Source of the DNA: Methanosarcina sp.
GTDB lineage: Archaea > Halobacteriota > Methanosarcinia > Methanosarcinales > Methanosarcinaceae
NCBI GenBank assembly: GCA_017883485.1
Contig: JADGNM010000147.1
Coordinates: 1 to 6,663, forward strand
Direction: 5' to 3'
DNA: 6,663 nucleotides
Shown here: positions 1 through 6,537 of the stretch, piece after piece
How the letters are laid out: each line of letters opens with the position of its first letter
Numbering within the stretch: the first letter of the stretch is position 1
Notes under the pieces: model-generated
The model's input: only the letters and a program-made list of their open reading frames with translations
What the model was told of the DNA's origin: nothing
The model's database searches: none
Position numbers and translations under genes: made by a program

Positions 1-78
1 GAGAATAAAAAGAAAATAAACTGGAAGTTTACGAAGAAGAATGCTGATGAGAAGCTGTCCAAATATTATGTTCCATAA
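1..78 (+). CDS. IS630-type transposase, C-terminal end only (partial)
   Basis: The frame is open from base 1 to a TAA at 76-78 and encodes 25 residues. They include INWKFTKKNA followed by KLSKYYVP. This fits the usual end of IS630/DDE_3 transposases, remembered as I-N-W-x-F-T, an Ala and a K-L-x-x-x-Y-x-P close. The start and the DDE catalytic residues lie outside the window, so I cannot say whether the gene is intact. The right end of the element should lie just downstream, but no terminal inverted repeat can be assigned without the left end. The assignment is by recalled family pattern, not by search. Confidence 0.65.
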   Translation, partial: ENKKKINWKFTKKNADEKLSKYYVP

Positions 79-243
79 TTAAATTGTTGCGACACTAGTC
101 TCTTTTTCTAGCAAGTTTTGAGATATATTTGTAGTTGCTGCTCCCCATCTATCTGCAAGTTGCTAAAGACAATGTAACATTAGTAGTCCCATTTATCCCC
201 CTCCTATCTAGCTATCGAAAATAAACAAAGCTATTGAAGACGG

Positions 244-290
244 GATAAAAAGGACTTTTTAACCATTAAAAGAAAAGAGGAAAAAACCAG
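244..290 (-). terminator. T-rich tract after the 79-codon gene
   Basis: Read on the minus strand directly after the TAA at 292-294, the sequence carries T6, T4, T4 and two T5-class runs within about 45 bases. Archaeal intrinsic termination relies on oligo-T tracts, often without a hairpin, so this is a plausible terminator. No strong stem is visible. Confidence 0.45.
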
Positions 291-291
291 T

Positions 292-531
292 TTATGTGTG
301 AGGATTTGTATTATAAATGTCCAAAAGTTCGCATTCGATTTTATTTTCAAGGTATTCCATATTGTAGAAGCCGTACACACAATTAGCATCATTTAGACAT
401 ATATGAATAAGTTGATTTTCGGTATTTTTGTCAATGCTATCAATAGCAAGTCTCTCAAGAACTGCAGATGTTGCGGCTTTAACATTACGTATCAATGGTT
501 TAAAATCACGTTCATCTATTTCTTTAGTCAT
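292..531 (-). CDS. Hypothetical protein, 79 residues
   Basis: I do not recognise this protein. It begins MTKEIDERDFKPL and ends ECELLDIYNTNPHT. It is rich in Asp, Glu and Asn, has three cysteines spread through the second half (no paired CxxC), and shows no membrane segment or signal peptide, so it is probably a small soluble cytoplasmic protein. The ATG start is well supported: an AAAGGGGGT SD-like stretch ends about 7 bases upstream. An AT-rich region on the upstream side (545-600) could hold a promoter, and a T-rich tract follows the stop. It stands alone among mobile-element debris, which suggests an accessory gene. The good SD and terminator make it more likely real than chance. Confidence 0.55.
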   Translation of the reverse strand: MTKEIDERDFKPLIRNVKAATSAVLERLAIDSIDKNTENQLIHICLNDANCVYGFYNMEYLENKIECELLDIYNTNPHT

Positions 532-590
532 AATGTAACCCCCTTTAAAAAAATAATAAACAATAATTAAACAGTAAATAAAATATTTAA

Positions 591-851
591 TTGTTTCGAA
601 TCTTATTTAAACTGTCAAACCATGTACCTGTGATCTGCATAAGTAAATTTCAACACAATATTTTTGTTCTTAAAATGTCAGAAATTATTTATGTGTTAAA
701 CCCATGTATACAATTAAAAGAAAACGGGGGTATAAAAACGAATAAACTAAACATAGACTTAAAACCATTAAAGCCAATAGAACCTATTACCAAAGATATA
801 AAAAAGAAGCAACCTGGAATCAAAGAAAGGAATAAAAAAATAGTGTTATAA
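591..851 (+). CDS. Doubtful small ORF, up to 86 residues
   Basis: The longest reading starts at a TTG with no SD in front. An internal ATG at 675 would give 58 residues, also without an SD. The C-terminal half is Lys/Pro/Ile-rich and highly basic (a KPLKPIEP stretch, then KKKQPGIKERNKKIVL), and no family is recognised. In its favour, the TAA stop (849-851) sits exactly in the loop of a 9-bp hairpin followed by T-rich DNA, as expected at a gene end. Against it, there is no ribosome site and the composition is AT-driven. It may be the tail of a decayed gene. Confidence 0.25.
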   Translation: MFRILFKLSNHVPVICISKFQHNIFVLKMSEIIYVLNPCIQLKENGGIKTNKLNIDLKPLKPIEPITKDIKKKQPGIKERNKKIVL

Positions 852-860
852 TAACACTAT
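840..860. terminator. Hairpin shared by two convergent ORF ends
   Basis: A perfect 9-bp inverted repeat, ATAGTGTTA (840-848) and TAACACTAT (852-860), has TAA as its 3-base loop. The plus-strand ORF stops at 849-851 in the loop, with a second TAA in frame at 852-854. The minus-strand ORF stops at 846-848. On the plus strand, T-rich DNA (CTTTTTAATTTTT) follows within 20 bases; on the minus strand T-runs also follow. It is a good candidate for a bidirectional terminator. Confidence 0.55.
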
Positions 861-977
861 CCAAATTCTTTTTAATTTTTCAAGTCTAGTAGTTTCTAAC
901 TCAAGAATTCTATTAAACTCTGCAGTTTCAACTTTTAAGATCTCCAGGCTATAATTATCATGGGGTCTTGTGCTCAT
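846..977 (-). CDS. Small ORF, 43 residues, possible coiled coil
   Basis: ATG at 975-977 and TAA at 846-848 give a 43-residue peptide starting MSTRPHDNYSLEI. Its second half is a charged amphipathic helix with Leu/Ile at heptad-like spacing (EFNRILELETTRLEKLKRIW). No family is recognised. The ATG shares one base with the TAA that ends the broken integrase frame upstream, and only a GGG triplet about 7 bases before the ATG could serve as an SD. It could be a real small gene of the former mobile element or a remnant of a longer reading frame. It ends within the shared hairpin. Confidence 0.3.
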   Translation of the reverse strand: MSTRPHDNYSLEILKVETAEFNRILELETTRLEKLKRIWIVLL

Positions 978-1643
978 TAAAACCCAAAATAGCACACAGT
1001 ATAAATACATTTACATTCGTCATCAAATACTCTCTGTTTTTCCAACTGCTCTAACATTGGTTTTTTTGCCGCCTTTTCTGTCCTGCCCCTGAAACTCAGG
1101 TAATTCTGAACAGCTTTCGAAGCTTCAGGACTCAGGAAAGCCACAAAATCGAAACCTACTTTCCTGCGCCTCAAATCTAACGTAGTAATTCCTGTTTCGG
1201 GGTCGTATCCCTTTTTGAAGTCCCTGACTCTCAGGTTAATAATCTCATTTGCAGTCTGCTTGAAATCCATACGAGTAAGACAGCTTTTTCAAGTGGATCA
1301 TAGATTTTAATGACTTATTGCAGGTCTTCTTTAGTCGGGATATCCTTGTGCTTCTCCAAAACCTGAGCCTTGATTCCAGATTTACCGATATTGGGAAACT
1401 CGATATCGTTTGTCCGGTAGAATGACTTAATTCCAGTCATTAAATTTTTACAGTCTGTGGGGCGAGCCCTTCACTCTGTAGCTGTTGTCTGTATCCGATT
1501 AAATAACGTTTTAGTTTCGTTATCTTGGTAGTATTCCGGATTATATTTCATTTTCTGCCTCAAGCAATAAGGTCTCAGGGTCTTTTCCCGCAAAATTCGT
1601 AAAGTGCTGCATTGAAATCAGGTAATTCTTTTTTGTGTATCAT
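977..1643 (-). pseudogene. Tyrosine recombinase (integrase), frame-broken and truncated
   Basis: The minus strand reads as integrase only when frames are stitched together. The pieces are MIHKKELPDFNAA from an ATG at 1643, FAGKDPETLLLEAENEI, KRYLIGYRQQLQSEGLAPQ, a piece from NLMTGIKSFY to KHKDIPTKEDLQ with an in-frame TAA at 1315-1317, and finally the longest open piece (to 977), NEIINLRVRDFKKG through FLSPEASKAVQNYL to LEKQRVFDDE. The first pieces resemble the SAM-like DNA-binding arm domain of phage-type integrases and the last one the start of the catalytic domain. Similarity ends after VFDDE, so the distal catalytic half with the nucleophilic Tyr is missing. At least three frameshifts and internal stops make it non-functional. 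The ATG at 1268-1270 is only the start of an open piece, not a gene start. Family assignment is by recalled archaeal integrase sequences. Confidence 0.8.
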
Positions 1644-1855
1644 AGTAAACGAAAATGAAGCGGGCTAAAGTAAGATATTCTGGACCATTAGAAAAGCTTG
1701 TGCTGACGCCCACCTGAGGGCAGTACTGATCGGAGCAAGCGAGGCCCTGCCTATTACGCAGGGAGAACTGGAACTCGGTACCTGGCAGAGAGCATTTTTT
1801 CCTAAATAGATGGGCTCAGGAGCAGATGGTGAATCTGACAGTCTTGGGAAATTAG
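1640..1855 (+). pseudogene. YjbQ/UPF0047-family gene, 3' remnant with deletion and frameshifts
   Basis: One frame reads IVNENEAG, then a stop, then ADAHLRAVLIGASEALPI and GELELGTWQRAFF. These are the hallmarks of the YjbQ (UPF0047) family: the V-N-E-N-E segment, the A-H-L-R/K-A segment and L-G-T-W-Q. Between them, the other two frames supply DILDH and LEKLV, which is the expected intervening helix, but roughly 15-20 codons normally present before NADAHL appear to be lost. After WQRAFF the frame changes to give DGLRSR and then MVNLTVLGN ending at TAG 1853-1855, the usual family C-terminus. The 5' half is absent and the remnant begins where the broken integrase begins. Some family members have been assigned a secondary thiamine-phosphate synthase activity; this copy cannot make a protein. 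Confidence 0.75.
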
Positions 1856-1867
1856 AGTGAAAGAGCA

Positions 1868-1934
1868 GAGAAAAAAGGGAAAAACGAAAAAGGAAAAAAC
1901 GAAAAAACGAAAAAACAAAAAATAAAAAATAAAG
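1868..1934 (-). terminator. Poly-T terminator tract downstream of purF
   Basis: On the plus strand this is a run of short A-tracts, with GAAAAAAC-like units repeated about three times, ending in AAAAAATAAAAAATAAA. Read in the direction of purF it is about 65 bases of successive T5-T6 runs starting some 30 bases past the stop. Multiple oligo-T runs are the known archaeal termination signal. It is also a low-complexity repeat prone to slippage. Confidence 0.65.
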
Positions 1935-1965
1935 TAATTTCCCTACAGATTGCGTTGAAAAAGTG

Positions 1966-3420
1966 TTATTTAGGAGTTTTCAGTTTATTAAAGTCATCAG
2001 CTGTATTTGTAAAGTCATCCAGATGTGTCTGCTTCTTTCTGCATTTTTCTCCTGGGATTTCCACAGGATACTCACCTGTGAGACAGCCTATACACATGTT
2101 CTTTTCATAACACTCTAAAGCCTTCATAAGCCCCTCAATACTGAGGTATCCGAGGGAGTCAGCGTTAATAAGGCTTTCGACCTCGTTTATGGTCTTATAC
2201 GAGGCAATGAGTTCCTGCCGGGTAGCCATATCAATCCCCAGGTAGCAGGGAGCAATAATTGCAGGACTTCCTACCCTTGCATGGATTTCTGACACACCTG
2301 CCTTCCGGATCATATCTATAATCCTTCTGGAGGTCGTACCGCGGACAATGCTGTCGTCGACCAGGACTACGCGTTTACCTTTAATGTTGTCCTGGATGGT
2401 ATTCATCTTGAGCCGGACTGCGGTTTCACGCATTTCCTGGCCCGGCAGGATAAATGTGCGTCCTATATATCGGTTTTTCATCAGGCCTTCAAGATATTCG
2501 GTACATGATTCGCGGGCATAGCCGATTGCCGAGGTAATTCCCGAGTCAGGCACAGGAGAAACAATGTCAGCGTCAACAGGGTGCTCTCTTGCAAGTTCTC
2601 TTCCCATTCTTTCCCGCATCTTATAGACCAGTTTCCCGTCAATAACCGAATCCGGCCTTGCAAAATAGATATACTCGAAAACACAATGTGCCGGATGAGG
2701 TTCATTTCCTATCTGGAAACTCTCAAAATCGTCGCTATCGAAGACAATTACTTCCCCAGGCCGGACGTCCCTGATTAGAGTGCCGTTCAGGGTGTCGAGG
2801 GCGACACTTTCCGAAACAACTGCATAGCCGCCGTCAACTTCCCCGAAGCAGAGCGGCTTGAAACCGAAAGGATCCCTTACGGCATATATGGCGCCATTTA
2901 TAAAGATAGCCATCGAATAAGAGCCGATAAGCTTGCGCATTACATTTTTGATTGATTCTATTGGCTCACGTTTTATCAGCTCTTTAACAAGAAGGTGACC
3001 GATTACCTCTGTGTCGGAATCGCTGACAAAAATACGGGCTTCGCATTCCAGTTCATCCTTAAGTGCTGCGGCATTAACCAGGTTCCCGTTGTGGGCAATT
3101 GCAACTGTCCCTCCCTTGAAGTTAAGGACAAAGGGCTGGCAGTTTTCTATCTTAGATCCTCCGGTAGTTGAGTAGCGGACGTGTCCGACTCCTACATTGC
3201 CGACCAGCCGACCCAGGGAATCCTTGTTATATACATCGGGCACAAGCCCCATGCCTTTGATGGACTTGGGGGATCTGCCATCATGCACCATTATGCCAGT
3301 GGATTCCTGTCCCCTATGCTGAAGGGCATATAGGGCATAATAAAGCTTAAATGCAACGGTATTGGATTGCGGCCTGTCATCTGGAAGAATTATGCCTGCA
3401 ACACCGCATTCTTCTTTCAA
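1966..3420 (-). CDS. purF: Amidophosphoribosyltransferase (glutamine PRPP amidotransferase)
   Basis: This 484-residue cytoplasmic enzyme catalyses the first committed step of purine synthesis, converting PRPP and glutamine to 5-phosphoribosylamine. The N-terminal glutaminase (Ntn) domain is visible: Cys5 in ECGVAG as nucleophile, HRGQES at 35-40, HVRYSTTG at 80-87, AHNGNLVN at 109-116 and SDSDTE at 133-138. The C-terminal type I phosphoribosyltransferase domain has the PRPP loop VVLVDDSIVRGTTS at 351-364. Cys246, Cys392, Cys443 and Cys446 (CIGC) match the four iron-sulfur ligands known in the Bacillus subtilis enzyme, so a 4Fe-4S, propeptide-processed form is expected. Here the pre-sequence before Cys5 would be only MKEE. 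The start is a TTG, chosen because a perfect GGAGG lies 6 bases upstream, the family motif begins at once and no ATG precedes it in frame. It lies 49 bases after rpl37e, probably in one transcript. Confidence 0.96.
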   Translation of the reverse strand: MKEECGVAGIILPDDRPQSNTVAFKLYYALYALQHRGQESTGIMVHDGRSPKSIKGMGLVPDVYNKDSLGRLVGNVGVGHVRYSTTGGSKIENCQPFVLNFKGGTVAIAHNGNLVNAAALKDELECEARIFVSDSDTEVIGHLLVKELIKREPIESIKNVMRKLIGSYSMAIFINGAIYAVRDPFGFKPLCFGEVDGGYAVVSESVALDTLNGTLIRDVRPGEVIVFDSDDFESFQIGNEPHPAHCVFEYIYFARPDSVIDGKLVYKMRERMGRELAREHPVDADIVSPVPDSGITSAIGYARESCTEYLEGLMKNRYIGRTFILPGQEMRETAVRLKMNTIQDNIKGKRVVLVDDSIVRGTTSRRIIDMIRKAGVSEIHARVGSPAIIAPCYLGIDMATRQELIASYKTINEVESLINADSLGYLSIEGLMKALECYEKNMCIGCLTGEYPVEIPGEKCRKKQTHLDDFTNTADDFNKLKTPK

Positions 3421-3426
3421 TTTTAA

Positions 3427-3431
3427 CCTCC
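3427..3431 (-). promoter_or_regulatory. Shine-Dalgarno site that fixes the purF TTG start
   Basis: On the minus strand GGAGG is followed by TTAAAA and then TTG at 3420-3418. The 6-base spacing is ideal. It settles the rare TTG start, because the next in-frame codons upstream contain no ATG or GTG. Confidence 0.8.
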
Positions 3432-3469
3432 GGAGCAGGTGAAAAATAGAGAAAGTGGAATAAGCAGGT

Positions 3470-3661
<192 letters not shown>

Positions 3662-3722
3662 TCAATCTATTAGAGCAATATTCGATAATTCGAAGCGATT
3701 GTTTTTTTGAATTTACTCTCTG

Positions 3723-3748
3723 CGGCCAGTCACAACGGCCAGTCACAA
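3723..3748. repeat. 13-bp exact tandem duplication in the lsm-rpl37e gap
   Basis: The unit CGGCCAGTCACAA occurs twice back to back (3723-3735, 3736-3748). It lies in the 163-base spacer between lsm and rpl37e. It looks like a recent slippage or duplication event and would be transcribed if the two genes share an mRNA. Confidence 0.9.
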
Positions 3749-3803
3749 CATATCCTGTTGCTCACCGAGGTTTAACGATAATAGATGAACTGCTTGATAT
3801 AGA

Positions 3804-4395
<592 letters not shown>

Positions 4396-4400
4396 TTCAA

Positions 4401-4415
4401 CCCCTTCAGGAGGGG
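4401..4415. repeat. Short GC-rich hairpin
   Basis: CCCCT (4401-4405) and AGGGG (4411-4415) pair around the loop TCAGG. It is the only GC-rich stem in the 800-base gene-free stretch. No T-run follows on the plus strand, and on the minus strand only short T runs follow, so it is not a convincing terminator. Confidence 0.45.
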
Positions 4416-4798
4416 CATAATATCGCAAATGCAGTTACTTGGTGCCTCCCGGCCACCGAACCAATGGTTAAATAAATTTCTCTAATTTTGTTTGATAGAG
4501 TTCTATAGCAAAGAATTTGCTCAAATGGAAGAAATGAAAAGATCAGCAGGGGCTATTGATAGTAACTCGCAAAATATGGAAACGATTCGACTTTCGTCAT
4601 TAGTGTAGGTATCCAAGTAAAAACTGTATACCATTCAGAACTACTGGATACTGTTACATAGTTTTAACCTCATAAAAAAGTAGACTTACTCGATTGTTCT
4701 GAGAAATCAGTAATTTTAAACAGTCAAATGTTCAAACTATAAATCCAAACAGCGGTGTTAATTTTAACGATGTTTATTTTACTTGATTTGTACCGCAG
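4416..4798. other. Gene-free AT-rich intergenic region
   Basis: No gene is supported here. A 38-codon plus-strand frame from a TTG at 4492 (containing EFYSKEFAQMEEMKRSAGAI) ends at a TAG near 4608, but it has no SD and no recognised relatives. A TATA-like AACTATAAATCC near 4735-4746 is the only promoter candidate for the protease gene, about 110 bases ahead of its ATG. No tRNA cloverleaf, CRISPR array or further insertion-sequence end is visible. Confidence 0.4.
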
Positions 4799-4810
4799 GT
4801 GGGTAAGTCC

Positions 4811-4832
4811 GATTTGATTAATGAGGCAAATC
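4811..4832 (+). promoter_or_regulatory. Leader hairpin ahead of the protease ribosome site
   Basis: GATTTG (4811-4816) and CAAATC (4827-4832) form a 6-bp stem with a 10-base loop. It ends 13 bases before the SD of the protease gene and, if transcribed, would lie in its leader. It is short and AT-rich, so any regulatory role is speculative. Confidence 0.3.
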
Positions 4833-4845
4833 AAAAATTAACAAG

Positions 4846-4852
4846 AAAGGGG
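4846..4852 (+). promoter_or_regulatory. Shine-Dalgarno site that fixes the protease start
   Basis: AAAGGGG is followed by AATTGT and then ATG at 4859. The 6-base spacing favours this ATG over the upstream in-frame GTG at 4799, which has no SD, and over the ATG three codons downstream at 4868. Confidence 0.6.
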
Positions 4853-4858
4853 AATTGT

Positions 4859-6166
4859 ATGTCTAAAATGGGAGAAGAGGAAAAGGGTGAAGTACGAGTT
4901 TCGGCCACCATCGAAGAGTTGTTATTAGGGGCGCTGGCTCGTGGTGAAGAGATACTCAAAACCGGCAGATACATCATGACATTTCGGGAAAACTCGGTTG
5001 ATCAGGGGATAAAGTCACTCGATGCCAAGGGCTTCAATATTAAGGACGCCCGGGACTTTAAAAACCAGGCTGTGACACTGCAGGATGTGGGCAATGCCGA
5101 GGCCCTGGTGTTCCCAGAGATTCGATCCGCGTTAGTAAGCAGTCCTGTGGTGCAAGAGTTTGGGATTAGTATCCAGGGAAAGATGATGGCCGAAGGGCCG
5201 GTAGAGGTCATAGAGCCTGAATATTTCGTGTTTGCGGATAACAGCGATTACATGCGCGGTTTTGTCAGTGCAGCTAACGCTATCGCGAAGGATCTCGAAG
5301 CCGGGAAAGGGGCGATCTACGAAATGGAAAAAGTGGATGCCCAAAAAGTGGATGCCCAGGTCCTTGGAGCTACATGGGGTTTGGTCCAGTGCAAGGTACC
5401 ACAGAGTTCACGCAGTGGTTCGGGTATAAAAGTAGCCGTGCTAGACACTGGTTTCGATATAGAGCATCCTGATTTTGTTGGCCGGTCGATAACCACTGAG
5501 ACCTTTGTCGACCAACCGGTGCAGGATCTGCATGGTCATGGGACACACACTGTCGGCACAGCTTGCGGTCCAAAAGAGCCTACGAGATACACTCCTCGCT
5601 ACGGCATTGCCTACGAATGTCAGATCTTCGTGGGAAAAGTACTCGATAACTCAGGGAACGGCACGACGGCGAGCGTGCTGGCCGGGATTAACTGGGCCAT
5701 AGCCAATGGTTGCGAAGTGATAAATATGTCTCTCAGCGGTCAGGAGGCAGTCCAGGCTGCATACACGGCTGCCGGCTCCTCAGCTCTTGACAAAAGCTGT
5801 CTGATTATTGCCGCCGCTGGGAATGCAGGCTCTGATACAGGAGCTCCAGCTAATTCACCGACCATCATGTCTGTTGCCTCTCTCGACCAGACGCTCACTC
5901 CATCATATTTCTCGAATTGCGGTAAGATCGAGATTGCAGCACCTGGCCGTGAAGTATTGTCTTCGATGCCACGTCCGAGGCTCAATGGCTCAATGAGCGG
6001 TACGAGCATGGCGGCTCCTCATGTGTCTGGCTGCGCGGCACTATGGGCGCAAAGCAAACCGACGCTCCGGGGTAAGAATTTGTGGAATATTTTGAAGTCG
6101 TATACTCTCAGCCTCACCCCCCCGCCATGTTGTATCGGGAAAGGATTAGTGCAGGCGCCTACTTAA
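4859..6166 (+). CDS. Subtilisin-family (S8) serine protease with N-terminal prodomain, probably cytoplasmic
   Basis: The chosen ATG gives 435 residues. The catalytic triad is intact: Asp196 in VAVLDTGFD, His227 in HGHGTHTVG and Ser383 in SGTSMAAPHVSG; the oxyanion Asn322 is in AAAGNAGS. Residues from about 30 to 130 look like an inhibitor_I9-type prodomain, opening with GRYIMTF and closing with VEVIEPEYFVF. A linker of about 50 residues follows before the catalytic domain. The N-terminus (MSKMGEEEKGEVRV) is charged and has no signal peptide or membrane segment, so the enzyme is probably intracellular or exported by a non-Sec route. The C-terminus ends GKGLVQAPT soon after the Ser motif, as in compact full-length members, so nothing appears truncated. 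Odd features are an exact 15-bp in-frame duplication (KVDAQ twice) in the linker and a Cys-Cys pair after three prolines encoded over a C7 run. It is followed 79 bases later by a propeptide-like inhibitor gene. The substrate is unknown. Confidence 0.92.
   Translation: MSKMGEEEKGEVRVSATIEELLLGALARGEEILKTGRYIMTFRENSVDQGIKSLDAKGFNIKDARDFKNQAVTLQDVGNAEALVFPEIRSALVSSPVVQEFGISIQGKMMAEGPVEVIEPEYFVFADNSDYMRGFVSAANAIAKDLEAGKGAIYEMEKVDAQKVDAQVLGATWGLVQCKVPQSSRSGSGIKVAVLDTGFDIEHPDFVGRSITTETFVDQPVQDLHGHGTHTVGTACGPKEPTRYTPRYGIAYECQIFVGKVLDNSGNGTTASVLAGINWAIANGCEVINMSLSGQEAVQAAYTAAGSSALDKSCLIIAAAGNAGSDTGAPANSPTIMSVASLDQTLTPSYFSNCGKIEIAAPGREVLSSMPRPRLNGSMSGTSMAAPHVSGCAALWAQSKPTLRGKNLWNILKSYTLSLTPPPCCIGKGLVQAPT
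5328..5357 (+). repeat. 15-bp exact tandem duplication inside the protease gene
   Basis: AAAAAGTGGATGCCC is present twice without a gap (5328-5342, 5343-5357). It keeps the frame and duplicates the five residues KVDAQ (protease residues 158-167) in the linker between prodomain and catalytic domain, where maturation cleavage would be expected. Confidence 0.9.
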
Positions 6167-6192
6167 TTAGCAAGTGTATATTGTCTCCCGTC

Positions 6193-6218
6193 TCCGCCGG
6201 ATATTTATCCCCAGCGGA
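6193..6218 (+). promoter_or_regulatory. Intergenic hairpin between protease and inhibitor genes
   Basis: TCCGC (6193-6197) pairs with GCGGA (6214-6218). Inside, GGAT (6199-6202) pairs with ATCC (6207-6210) around an ATTT loop. It lies 8 bases before the SD of the inhibitor gene and has no T-run after it. It is therefore more likely an mRNA processing, stability or translation element than a terminator. Confidence 0.4.
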
Positions 6219-6225
6219 TAATTAA

Positions 6226-6232
6226 AAGGAGG
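6226..6232 (+). promoter_or_regulatory. Strong but distant Shine-Dalgarno of the inhibitor gene
   Basis: AAGGAGG is a near-perfect SD, but 13 bases separate it from the ATG at 6246, against a usual 5-8. A TAG sits in frame just two codons before the ATG, so the gene cannot start further upstream. The wide spacing may lower translation. Confidence 0.6.
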
Positions 6233-6245
6233 AATATTATAGGCC

Positions 6246-6479
6246 ATGAAAAAAAAATGGATCGTTACTGCAAGCAGCGACCGGCCTATTCATGATATCG
6301 CCAAGGATCTAGCCGATGCCGGGCTCAAGGACATTCAGATCCTACAAGAGGTCGGCATCATCATTGGATCATCTGAGGATGAGGCGGTCGCGAAGCTGCG
6401 CAAGGTGCGTGGTGTCAAGGATGTCTCGCTGGACATCTCAATTGACATAGGACCACCGGACTCACGGGAAACATGGTAA
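6246..6479 (+). CDS. Stand-alone subtilisin-propeptide-like inhibitor (I9/IB2-type), 77 residues
   Basis: The protein starts MKKKWIVTASSDRPIHDIAK and ends SLDISIDIGPPDSRETW. Its layout fits the beta-alpha-beta-beta-alpha-beta fold of I9 propeptides and of free inhibitors such as yeast IB2 and Pleurotus POIA1: strand WIVTAS (5-10), helix IHDIAKDLADAG (15-26), strand IQILQEVGIIIGS (30-42), helix DEAVAKLRKVRGV (45-57), strand KDVSLDISIDI (58-68). It has no cysteine, signal peptide or membrane segment, so it should share the cytoplasm with the protease encoded 79 bases upstream. The likely role, inferred from this neighbourhood and the fold, is to inhibit or help fold that protease. Small proteins with the IDIGPPDS ending are, as I recall, often labelled ketohydroxyglutarate aldolase in databases; at 77 residues and without an aldolase barrel, that name is almost certainly wrong. 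Confidence 0.78.
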   Translation: MKKKWIVTASSDRPIHDIAKDLADAGLKDIQILQEVGIIIGSSEDEAVAKLRKVRGVKDVSLDISIDIGPPDSRETW

Positions 6480-6515
6480 GGCGCAGTGCCGGCCTTTCAA
6501 AAGCTATAGGGTGAC

Positions 6516-6537
6516 GGCAATATTTTTTGCTACTGCC
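6516..6537 (+). terminator. Possible terminator after the inhibitor gene
   Basis: GGCA (6516-6519) and TGCC (6534-6537) flank a T6 run (6523-6528); a nested GCAA/TTGC pairing is also possible. It lies 37 bases after the stop. The stem is short, but T6 alone can stop archaeal polymerase. Confidence 0.4.

Noticed and set aside
79..159. Minus-strand fragment reading LADRWGAATTNISQNLLEKE
   Set aside because: Protein-like, but only 26 codons with an upstream stop and no start. It could be chance at the end of the insertion sequence.
1868..1934. A-rich short repeats as a CRISPR-like or satellite array
   Set aside because: The units are 6-8 bases, imperfect and without spacers. A T-tract terminator for purF is the simpler explanation.
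2481..2778. ORFs of 74 and 65 codons inside purF
   Set aside because: Shadows of a complete, motif-rich PurF frame.
4799..4858. Earlier GTG start for the protease
   Set aside because: There is no SD before the GTG, while the ATG at 4859 has AAAGGGG at 6 bases. The extra 20 residues do not form a signal peptide.
5740..6009. 89-codon minus-strand ORF, and other ORFs opposite or overlapping the protease (5002-5996)
   Set aside because: All are shadows of the protease frame, which carries the full catalytic motifs.
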